This document shows positions 45,151 to 51,691 of a DNA stretch of 51,691 nt, piece after piece. Within the stretch, counting starts at the first letter, position 1; each line of letters opens with the position of its first letter. Under the pieces are notes generated by a model. It ran no database searches, had not been told where the DNA came from, and saw only the letters and a program-made list of their open reading frames with translations. The position numbers were made by a program, and so were the translations under genes. Source of the DNA: an uncultured Acidobacteriia bacterium (GTDB lineage: Bacteria; Acidobacteriota; Terriglobia; Bryobacterales; Bryobacteraceae); contig CAIKAS010000364.1 of the NCBI GenBank assembly GCA_903825445.1, positions 90,298 through 141,988 on the forward strand, written 5' to 3'.

Positions 45151-45999
45151 TTACCTTCCCGTTTTTTGCTTTGGCCCCGCAGGCCCGCTGAGGAGCTTGT
45201 AAACCTCTCGTTTAGAAAGTCCGCGCTCCCGCGCCACGGTTTTCATGGCCTCCATGCGCTCCACACCGGCGGCCATCAGGCCCTGGATCATCGCTTCCAC
45301 CGGAATCTCAGTCGAAAGGGGCGTCTGGGCTTTTGCCACCAGGATCACAAATTCGCCCCGGATGGAATCACGCGCGGATAGGGTCGCCGCGATTTCCGCC
45401 CCAGTCCCGCGCAGCACTTCTTCGTACATTTTGGTTAGTTCGCGGGCGACGGCGACATCGCGCTTTCCCAGCACCGCACCCACATCTTCGAGCGCTTCCA
45501 CAATGCGATGTGGAGCCTCATAGAAAATCAGCGTCGCAGGCTCGTCCGCGAGGGATTCAAGCAACCGCTTGCGCTGCCCCTGCTTCGAAGGGAGAAAGCC
45601 ACCGAAATGAAACTGATCTGTGGGGAGGCCAGAAACTACCAGGGCGGCCAGCAGTGCGGAGGGCCCGGGTACCGGCTCGATGCGGATACCCGCCGCGGCT
45701 GCCGCGCGAACGAGCCGGTAGCCGGGATCGGAAAGCAAAGGCGTACCCGCGTCGGAGACCAGGGCGCCGTTTTCGCCCTGCGAGATGCGTTCGATCAACT
45801 CGGCGGCGCGTTCGTTTTCGTTGTGATCGTGGTAACTGACGGTGCGAGTGGCGACACCATAGTGCTCCAGCAGATGTCGCGTTGTACGCGTATCTTCGCA
45901 GGCAATCCAGTCGGCTTCACGGAGGATCCTGACGGCCCGATAGGTGATGTCTTCGAGATTGCCGATTGGGGTGGAGACAACGTAGAGGCGGCCGGACAT
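45151..45999 (-). CDS. rsmI: 16S rRNA (cytidine-1402) 2'-O-methyltransferase RsmI
   Basis: 282 residues from the ATG at 45999 (MSGRLYVVSTPIGNLEDIT); upstream open frame does not resemble the family. The SAM-dependent tetrapyrrole-methylase-like fold shows ACEDTRTTRHLLEHY, ALVSDAGTPLLSDPGYRLV, PVPGPSALLAALVVSGLPT and FYEAPHRI. The C-terminal part (GLSKREVYKLLSGP) is the usual extension. Modifies the ribosomal P site. Single gene downstream of the REC-PilZ protein. Confidence 0.95.
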   Translation of the reverse strand: MSGRLYVVSTPIGNLEDITYRAVRILREADWIACEDTRTTRHLLEHYGVATRTVSYHDHNENERAAELIERISQGENGALVSDAGTPLLSDPGYRLVRAAAAAGIRIEPVPGPSALLAALVVSGLPTDQFHFGGFLPSKQGQRKRLLESLADEPATLIFYEAPHRIVEALEDVGAVLGKRDVAVARELTKMYEEVLRGTGAEIAATLSARDSIRGEFVILVAKAQTPLSTEIPVEAMIQGLMAAGVERMEAMKTVARERGLSKREVYKLLSGPAGPKQKTGR

Positions 46000-46063
46000 A
46001 TCCCGAGTATATGATCGGCTGCTGTCACTCGGCTGGTGGACTGGGTAAGGCCAATCGGATGCT

Positions 46064-46795
46064 TTACTGCTTGGCGGCCGGGGCGGGAGCCTTGCGCGTC
46101 CGGAATTCGTACTTCTCAATCGTCATCGCAGCTATGCCCTTGATGTTGCGAACGATACGCCCTTCCGCCACCAGCTTCAAAGGAATCTGGTTTTCGAGGC
46201 GCGCAGGCCAGTCGACCGACACCTGCACCAGTTGACCCGGTTCCAGAGGCTCCGTGGTCTTAAACAACACGCCCTTACTGCTGATATTGAGCGTCTCACT
46301 CGACCCCTGGCCCGACAAAAACGGTTTTTCAAGGGTCTGATAACTGACCGCGAGGTGACAATCAAAACGGGCATTGGTCCGACGCTCCGCTTCTTTCTTC
46401 TCCGCCGCATCCGCCTGGGCACGCTTCAGCGCCCCTGACACGGATTGCTTGAAATTGGCAGTGTCCAGATCTTCGTAACAGAAAAAGTCGTAGGCGCCCT
46501 TCCGCACGGCGTTGACGGCGGCCTCGCGATCCTCCGCGCGACACAGAACGATGACCGGCGTTTTCGGCGCATGCTGCTGCAAGTGCCGCAATGTTGGAAT
46601 ACCCTGACCGTCTGGCAGGGATAAGTCCGCGATTACAAGATCGAAGGAATGGTCCTGAATAGCCCGCAGACCATCGAAGAGGGCTTCTACGCGCGTGCAG
46701 TCAATCGTTTGGGCCAAGTCGTCGCGCATCAGCGACTCCAGTCTATCGGCCATGCCCGCGTCGGCGCTAATGAACAGAACGGAATATTGGCTCAT
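46064..46795 (-). CDS. Receiver-like plus PilZ protein
   Basis: 243 residues from the ATG at 46795. The N-terminal receiver domain (about 4-120) has the phospho-acceptor Asp57 (VIADLSLPDGQG). The acidic pair near residue 12 is reduced to one Asp (ISADAG) and the usual Lys near 107 is absent (DFFCYEDLD), so it is a degenerate receiver. After a charged helix, the PilZ domain (about 137-235) shows RRTNAR (138-143) and NISSKG (170-175), matching the RxxxR and [D/N]xSxxG c-di-GMP-binding motifs. It would couple c-di-GMP to an unknown output. Monocistronic. Confidence 0.9.
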   Translation of the reverse strand: MSQYSVLFISADAGMADRLESLMRDDLAQTIDCTRVEALFDGLRAIQDHSFDLVIADLSLPDGQGIPTLRHLQQHAPKTPVIVLCRAEDREAAVNAVRKGAYDFFCYEDLDTANFKQSVSGALKRAQADAAEKKEAERRTNARFDCHLAVSYQTLEKPFLSGQGSSETLNISSKGVLFKTTEPLEPGQLVQVSVDWPARLENQIPLKLVAEGRIVRNIKGIAAMTIEKYEFRTRKAPAPAAKQ

Positions 46796-46937
46796 TGGAG
46801 GAATATTTCTATTCTTATTAGCATAACTCTGTTGACCTGCCGAGTGCGAGTCGTCTTTCCCATGTAATTTTCCCTTAACGGAAACTCTTCGGCACGACGT
46901 CGCAATATTCGAGAGGCACGCGTTGTAAGTCGGGTGA

Positions 46938-47342
46938 TTAGCTGAGTAGCGCGCCGGATTCCAGGAACGGGATATCGCCCTCGAGAAAATCGTATTCCTG
47001 CAGATGACTAACGCGCTCCCAGACGATAGTGTCGAAAATGCGGTTTTCGATTTCACCGCGCCAGCCGGGAACACGCAGGAAGATCAACAAAATTGGATTC
47101 TTACCGGGATAAGCGAATTCGTAACGCGCGATTTCGACCGCCGGATCGGAATCAACGCCGAGCTCCTCCTGAAGTTCGCGCGCCAGTGCGGTCTCCGGAG
47201 TCTCCCCGGGCTCCATCTTGCCTCCAGGGAACTCCCATTTGCCGGCATGCGGCTGATCCGGCCTGCGCCGGCAGATAAGAACGGTTTCTTCTCGCTGCAG
47301 AATCCCGGCAACGACGCGTGTTTTGTGGCCTGTGGCTGACAA
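46938..47342 (-). CDS. Nudix hydrolase, MutT-like
   Basis: 134 residues. The Nudix box GGKMEPGETPETALARELQEELG fits GX5EX7REUXEEXGU with U as a hydrophobic residue. The N-terminus RVVAGILQREETVLICRRRPDQPHAGKWEFPGG is close to MutT 8-oxo-dGTP diphosphatases, with the PHAGKWEFPGG substrate segment. Probably sanitises oxidised nucleotides; other nucleoside diphosphate derivatives are possible. Divergent from the NifU-like gene, with 27 bases between starts. Confidence 0.92.
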   Translation of the reverse strand: MSATGHKTRVVAGILQREETVLICRRRPDQPHAGKWEFPGGKMEPGETPETALARELQEELGVDSDPAVEIARYEFAYPGKNPILLIFLRVPGWRGEIENRIFDTIVWERVSHLQEYDFLEGDIPFLESGALLS

Positions 47343-47369
47343 GACGACAGTTTACACTTGTGCTTACGT

Positions 47370-47720
47370 ATGAGCCCTGAACTGATCGATCACTTTCGCA
47401 ATCCGCGGAACGTCGGCGAACTGGCGGCTCCGGCATTGACCGTCGAGGCGTCGAATCCGGTGTGCGGAGATATCTTGCGGCTCTCGGTTCGAATGGACGG
47501 CGGACGAGTGGCTGAAGTTGCCTACAAAGTCCGCGGATGCGCCGCCTCCATCGCGGCCGGATCGGCCCTCACCGAACTTGTGAAGGGACGGGACCGGGCC
47601 GGTCTGTCGCTTGTCACAGTCGCAAGCGTGGAGTCGGCGGTCGGCGGACTCTCGAATGAGTCAAAACATGCCGCCGCGTTGTGCGTGGATGCGGTTCGTG
47701 CCATCCTGAAACTGTGCTGA
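47370..47720 (+). CDS. NifU/IscU-like Fe-S scaffold
   Basis: 116 residues from the ATG at 47370; a TTG four codons earlier is possible. The three cluster cysteines are Cys32 (NPVCGD, with the conserved Asp34), Cys57 (VRGCAAS) and Cys105 (AAALC). The HFRNPRNVGEL start is the IscU/NifU N-terminal signature. It would build transient iron-sulfur clusters, but no cysteine desulfurase is visible here. Its TGA overlaps the GTG start of the TPR/ASPIC gene. Confidence 0.9.
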   Translation: MSPELIDHFRNPRNVGELAAPALTVEASNPVCGDILRLSVRMDGGRVAEVAYKVRGCAASIAAGSALTELVKGRDRAGLSLVTVASVESAVGGLSNESKHAAALCVDAVRAILKLC

Positions 47721-50659
47721 AGAGTAAACGGGTCGTACTGTTTGGCGTGACGGCCATGTTGGCGGTTCTGAGTAATGCCCAGGCTCCCTCCCTGGCAGAG
47801 CGGATCGAACAGAGCCGCAATCTGGGCAAGGCATTCTACGAGAACCCGACCACCTCGGCGGAAGCCGTTGCGGAATTCAAAAAAGCGCTGGACCTTGCAC
47901 CCTCGTCTGACCGCGAAGAGCTAAATTATGCTCTGGCGCTCCTGCGGGCAGGGAAAACGGATGTCGCCGTGCCGCTGTTAAAGGCCGTACAGGCGCACGA
48001 CCCGACCCTCCCGCACACCTGGTTCAACCTGGGGATTTTCTACAAGAACGAGGGCGAACAAGAGCTCGCCATCGCGCAGTTCGAGCAGATGGTAAAGCTG
48101 ACGCCAAAGGAACCCATCGCGCACTATCAACTGGGCGCGCTCTACCGCCAGTCTGGCAAGATCGCTGACGCTATCGCCGAAATCGAAAAGGCGGAGAGAC
48201 TGGAACCGACGCTGGCCGCCGCGCACTATCAGCTCAACAGCCTCTACCGGCAGGTGGGCCGCGCCGACGATGGAGCGCGAGAACTCACCACATTCCAGGA
48301 ACTGAAGAAACAGCAGGAGGGCGCGGCCCTCGCTGAGGACGCGAACTGGTGCGACTACGCCGAGATCTACGATCCGCCCAGCGGCGTTACCCCTGCCGCC
48401 GCGACCGTGCAGCAGGTTTACGACGACGCGATCCTCGAAGGCAAGGTGGACACAAAGACCGCCGGAATGGCCCTGATCGATTCCACCGGCAAGGGACAGA
48501 CCGATTTGCTGGTGTGGTCAAACAACGGCGCGGCCTTGTATGCGGGAGGCACAAAACTGGTAGCCGAGTCCGGACTCGCTGAACTGAAGGGCGTAGTTTC
48601 CGCCGCGCCCGGCGATTTTGACAACGATGGACTGATGGATCTCTGCGTACTCACAGAATCCGGCGCATTCTTGTATCGAAATGCGGGCGGAAAGTTCGTG
48701 AAGTCCGGTATCATGCTGCCGCAGCGCAGATTCGAGCGCGCCATCTGGATCGATTACGACCACGATTACGATCTGGACTTGATCCTTCTCGGTGACAAGC
48801 CATCGCTTATGCGCAATCAGGGCGAGGCCGGGTTTGCTGACCGTACGAGCGATTTTCCTTTCGTCGCCGGCCATGCGCTCGACGCGTGGAAACTGCGGGC
48901 AGTGCCTGACAGCAAGGCCTTCGATCTGGCGGTGATTTATGCGGACCACACGCCCGTGTTGTATCGCGATCAGCTCGGAGGGCACTACGATGCAACGGCT
49001 TTCACAGGTACAGTCCGCGACACGACGCAGCTTGACGCTGATTTTGACGGCGACGGCCGCGATGATCGGGTACGTATCGCACAGGACGGCACGGTGCATT
49101 TCATGCACAACCGCACTGTATCCAAAGACCACTGGATCCGCGTACAGCTTACGGGCGTGAAGAGCCTGAAACTTGCTCAGGATGCCGAGGTAGAAATCAA
49201 AGCCGGGCTGCTTTATCGAAAGCAACGCTACGACGGCGTTCCCCTGATCTTCGACACGGGTGCCTACGCAACCGTCGACACCGTGCGTATTACCTGGCCA
49301 AATGGCCTGATTCAGAACGAGACCAAACAACCCGCCAACAAGACGTATAAGTACGAGGAAGCGCAACGGCTCTCGGGTTCCTGCCCCATGATCTGGACGT
49401 GGAACGGATCAGGGTTCGAATTCATCACTGACGTCCTCGGTGTGGCTCCGCTGGGTGCAGCCGACGGCGATGGTTCGTACTTCCCTGTGGACCACGATGA
49501 GTTCGTTTCCATTCCAGGCCGGGCGTTGAAAGCGGCGAACGGATATTACGATGTCCGCATTACTGAAGAGTTGAGCGAAGTTTCTTACCTGGACCAGGTG
49601 CGACTGTTCGCGGTGGATCACCCGGCTGATACCGAGATTTACACGAATGAGAAGTTTAAGGGTCCGCCGTATCCCGAGGAACGCCTGTTCGGCATAGAGC
49701 ACCGGATCTATCCGACCGGGGCCCGCGCGTTTTCCGCGCAGGGCAAACCGGCCGACGTGTTGCCACTGCTTCTAAAAACAGACCATCGGTATCCCGATCA
49801 GTTCTCGCGCAAGGAATCGGGCATTGCGGAAATGCACACGCTGGAACTCGACTTTACAGGCGCGGCGAAATCTGGACGCGCGGTGCTGCTGCTACACGGC
49901 TGGGTAGATTGGCCGGACGGCAGCACGTTTCGCGCCGCATCGCAGGAAAGCAAAGCTGGCCTCGTAATGCCGTATCTTCAGATGCAGGATTCGGCTGGTA
50001 AATGGCAGACCGTAAATCCGGATATGGGAATGCCTTCGGGCAAGCCCAAGACTATCGCGGTTGAACTGAAGTTTCTTTCCTCCAGCCGGAAGTTGCGAAT
50101 TGTGACCAACCTCTGCGTCTATTGGGATGAGACGTTTCTAAGCGAGGACTCCGTCGCACCGCGCGTCAATCAGAGAGAGGCCGCGCTGCTCTCCGCGGAC
50201 CTGGGATTCCGCGGCTTTTCCGATTCCCGCATCGACGCCGAACGCAAACAACCCGACACTTACAGTTACGGCAATGTTTCGGCAATGACTTATTGGAACC
50301 CCACGCCCGGACTTTACACGCGGTACGGCGACGTAAAGGAACTTGCACAGGAAGTCGATGACAAGTTGATCATCATGGGCTCCGGCGACGAACTGAAACT
50401 GCGGTTTCGGGCGGATGTTTTCCCACCAGTGCCCGCAGGCTGGACGCGCGATTACCTCCTTAAAGTGGACGGCTGGGCAAAGGACAGGGATCCGAATACG
50501 GCATACTCGACCAGCGTGGAACCGCTGCCATTCCATGGTATGAGCGTCTATCCTTATCCGAAAACGGAACACTTCCCGGATGACGCCGAACACCAGAGGT
50601 ATCGGCGAGAATACAACACTCGGCCCGCGTTGAGGCTGATTCGGTCACTAGGATTGTAA
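47714..50659 (+). CDS. TPR plus FG-GAP/ASPIC-UnbV secreted protein
   Basis: 981 residues from a GTG at 47714 that overlaps the scaffold gene stop (GTGCTGA). A signal peptide follows (about 1-24, LAVLSNAQA). TPR units (about 30-200) are followed by FG-GAP/VCBS-like repeats with DFDNDGLMDL, DYDHDYDLDL and DFDGDGRDD calcium-type loops, then an ASPIC/UnbV domain (VRITWPNGLIQNE), then a large C-terminal beta domain starting at SCPMIWTWNGSGFEFI. Such proteins are common in acidobacteria and are probably extracytoplasmic. Ligand and function are unknown. Confidence 0.9.
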   Translation: MLKSKRVVLFGVTAMLAVLSNAQAPSLAERIEQSRNLGKAFYENPTTSAEAVAEFKKALDLAPSSDREELNYALALLRAGKTDVAVPLLKAVQAHDPTLPHTWFNLGIFYKNEGEQELAIAQFEQMVKLTPKEPIAHYQLGALYRQSGKIADAIAEIEKAERLEPTLAAAHYQLNSLYRQVGRADDGARELTTFQELKKQQEGAALAEDANWCDYAEIYDPPSGVTPAAATVQQVYDDAILEGKVDTKTAGMALIDSTGKGQTDLLVWSNNGAALYAGGTKLVAESGLAELKGVVSAAPGDFDNDGLMDLCVLTESGAFLYRNAGGKFVKSGIMLPQRRFERAIWIDYDHDYDLDLILLGDKPSLMRNQGEAGFADRTSDFPFVAGHALDAWKLRAVPDSKAFDLAVIYADHTPVLYRDQLGGHYDATAFTGTVRDTTQLDADFDGDGRDDRVRIAQDGTVHFMHNRTVSKDHWIRVQLTGVKSLKLAQDAEVEIKAGLLYRKQRYDGVPLIFDTGAYATVDTVRITWPNGLIQNETKQPANKTYKYEEAQRLSGSCPMIWTWNGSGFEFITDVLGVAPLGAADGDGSYFPVDHDEFVSIPGRALKAANGYYDVRITEELSEVSYLDQVRLFAVDHPADTEIYTNEKFKGPPYPEERLFGIEHRIYPTGARAFSAQGKPADVLPLLLKTDHRYPDQFSRKESGIAEMHTLELDFTGAAKSGRAVLLLHGWVDWPDGSTFRAASQESKAGLVMPYLQMQDSAGKWQTVNPDMGMPSGKPKTIAVELKFLSSSRKLRIVTNLCVYWDETFLSEDSVAPRVNQREAALLSADLGFRGFSDSRIDAERKQPDTYSYGNVSAMTYWNPTPGLYTRYGDVKELAQEVDDKLIIMGSGDELKLRFRADVFPPVPAGWTRDYLLKVDGWAKDRDPNTAYSTSVEPLPFHGMSVYPYPKTEHFPDDAEHQRYRREYNTRPALRLIRSLGL

Positions 50660-50701
50660 GGGCCAGGCATTTGGACTGGTACCGATGTTGGATTTTGAAC
50701 C

Positions 50702-50731
50702 TTGACCTTACTCCTGATGGTTATTTAAGAT
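50702..50731 (+). promoter_or_regulatory. Sigma-70-type promoter of the PEP-CTERM gene
   Basis: TTGACC at 50702-50707 and TAAGAT at 50726-50731 are separated by 18 bases. The gene start at 50765 is preceded by GGAGGAG, an unusually strong Shine-Dalgarno for this window. Assigned by reading only; the -10 matches four of six consensus bases. Confidence 0.5.
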
Positions 50732-50764
50732 ATTACGATAAGGCAAGGCAATCGGAGGAGATTT

Positions 50765-51529
50765 ATGGCCAAAGGCCAAAAATTAATGCTCAGGACTCGG
50801 CTGGAGTCACATTTCGCGACTTCCAAAGTCGCCGCGGGGCGTATTGGGACGCCAGCCCTGCGAGGTAAATGGTCAATATTCGCAACCGCCGCGGGTTCCG
50901 CACTGGCGATGGCTACAAGTTCCGCCGCCAGTATCATCTATAGCGGCCCTGAAAACATTACCGCCTCCGAAGCGGGCCCGGCGTCAGGAAGCTCCGTCAA
51001 GAACCTCAGCATTGACGGCGCGAACTTTCGACTGTTAGCCCATTACGGCATGAGTAACCGGAACATCGGCCTGCTTCGTCTGTCCGCCTTGAGTAACGCG
51101 AGTGTCGGACACAACAATTCAGGCGGAATCCAGCGACTATCGTCCGGTCAGAAGATTTCGGTGGGTGGCCCGCCGTGGGCCTCGCAGGGACGATTGCGGT
51201 CGGTGTTTAAAAATGGCCATGGATGGTCCGGTTCAGGAGGTACTTTTGCCTCGGGCCAAACCGATTTCGCGGGATTCAGGATTAAAGCCGGCGCTGGTCC
51301 TTTCGACTTCGATTACGGCTGGATCCGTCTGGTGGTCCACGACAATGGTAATGGTTACCCTGCGAGCGTCACGGCGATTGATTGGGCATATAACGACTCC
51401 CTGGGTCAGTCAATCAATGCCGGTGAAGGAGCGCCCTCGACGCCCGAACCGGGCACGCTGTCTCTGGCGCTGCTGGCTGGCGGTGCGGCCGGAGTGATGG
51501 CGTGGCGACGTCGCCGCGCGCAGGTTTAG
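50765..51529 (+). CDS. PEP-CTERM sorted surface protein
   Basis: 254 residues. A signal-like hydrophobic stretch (about 37-57, ending SAASIIYSG) is preceded by an unusually long 36-residue basic N-region. The body is a Gly/Ser-rich beta domain. The C-terminus has the sorting tripartite signal: PEP (227-229), a hydrophobic helix LSLALLAGGAAGVMAW and RRRR. Exosortase would cleave it and anchor or export the product, usually together with exopolysaccharide. No exosortase gene is in this window. Followed by a clear terminator. Confidence 0.85.
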   Translation: MAKGQKLMLRTRLESHFATSKVAAGRIGTPALRGKWSIFATAAGSALAMATSSAASIIYSGPENITASEAGPASGSSVKNLSIDGANFRLLAHYGMSNRNIGLLRLSALSNASVGHNNSGGIQRLSSGQKISVGGPPWASQGRLRSVFKNGHGWSGSGGTFASGQTDFAGFRIKAGAGPFDFDYGWIRLVVHDNGNGYPASVTAIDWAYNDSLGQSINAGEGAPSTPEPGTLSLALLAGGAAGVMAWRRRRAQV

Positions 51530-51556
51530 ACCTCGGCTTTTTTGGGCGTGATTCCT

Positions 51557-51588
51557 GACCGCTGGTTAACACCGGCGGTCATTTTTTT
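51557..51588 (+). terminator. Rho-independent terminator after the PEP-CTERM gene
   Basis: GACCGCTGG (51557-51565) and CCGGCGGTC (51572-51580) form a 9-bp stem with one wobble pair around the loop TTAACA. One A and then seven T follow. Confidence 0.85.
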
Positions 51589-51633
51589 GAACTGCGCGAT
51601 CAAGGCTCCCAATCGCTATATACTGTGCGAAGC

Positions 51634-51691
51634 ATGCCACGCCTGACCCGCAGAGAATTCGTTGCTTCCGCCGCGTTCGCCGCCAGCACCG
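51634..51691 (+). CDS. Start of a Tat-exported protein (truncated by window end)
   Basis: Nineteen complete codons, MPRLTRREFVASAAFAAST, up to the window edge. TRREF and the following Ala-rich stretch are a twin-arginine signal. The family cannot be told from this fragment. It lies downstream of the PEP-CTERM terminator, so it has its own promoter. Confidence 0.65.
   Translation, partial: MPRLTRREFVASAAFAAST

Overview
The window looks like a chromosomal segment of an acidobacterium, most likely of the Solibacter/Bryobacter group. The basis is a TIGR03435-type protein, a very large Oar-like TonB-dependent receptor with a carboxypeptidase-regulatory N-terminus, a TPR/FG-GAP/ASPIC protein, a PEP-CTERM protein, many small secreted hydrolases and uniformly high GC. 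This placement is an inference from gene families; no rRNA is present. Almost the whole window is coding. I saw no tRNA, rRNA, insertion sequence, prophage or CRISPR array, and no gene-free stretch reaches 300 bases (largest gaps 2687-2959 and 14459-14696).

Layout. 1-3.2 kb: a membrane protein that may be cut by the window edge, an OprB-like porin, and a CsoR/RcnR-family metal sensor with a matching inverted-repeat operator. 3.3-7.5 kb (minus): a four-gene respiratory operon encoding a membrane subunit, a Rieske protein, a b6-type cytochrome b and a CydA-like membrane protein fused to two c-type cytochrome domains; it looks like a variant bc complex. 7.7-14.5 kb: secreted and DUF1801 proteins, an alpha/beta hydrolase-serC pair and a 1107-residue TonB receptor. 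14.7-21.0 kb: a glycolipid/glycan region with a TPR protein plus MGDG-synthase-like glycosyltransferase on the plus strand, convergent with GT4 - PHP phosphoesterase - DUF2062 - GH1 on the minus strand. The last three of these genes overlap tightly, and a stem-loop hides the PHP ribosome-binding site.

21.2-26.1 kb: two small secreted proteins (one TIGR03435), then a minus-strand set of ECF sigma factor, zinc-finger/TonB fusion, secreted hydrolase and a second zinc-finger/TonB fusion. 26.2-31.9 kb: a secreted PPC/DUF296 protein, AI-2E-type and LysE-type transporters, a hydratase, OsmC, thiC and a cyclophilin. 32-38.8 kb: recN, divergent from a complete tol-pal operon (tolQ, tolR, TolA/TonB-like, tolB, pal, cpoB). 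38.9-47.3 kb: fabI, a tautomerase-like protein, an esterase, a methyltransferase followed in frame by a VanZ protein with no canonical start, xerC-trmFO, rsmI, a REC-PilZ protein and a Nudix hydrolase. 47.4-51.7 kb: a NifU-like scaffold overlapping a 981-residue TPR/ASPIC protein, a PEP-CTERM protein with promoter and terminator, and the start of a Tat-exported protein.

The most promising items are the bc/CydA-like operon, the FrmR-like sensor carrying an RcnR-type ligand set with its own operator, the SD-sequestering stem-loop before the PHP gene, and the sigma factor paired with anti-sigma-like/TonB fusions. Start sites were chosen from overlaps, Shine-Dalgarno-like sequence and family N-termini. 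Functions are family assignments made by reading, without database searches.
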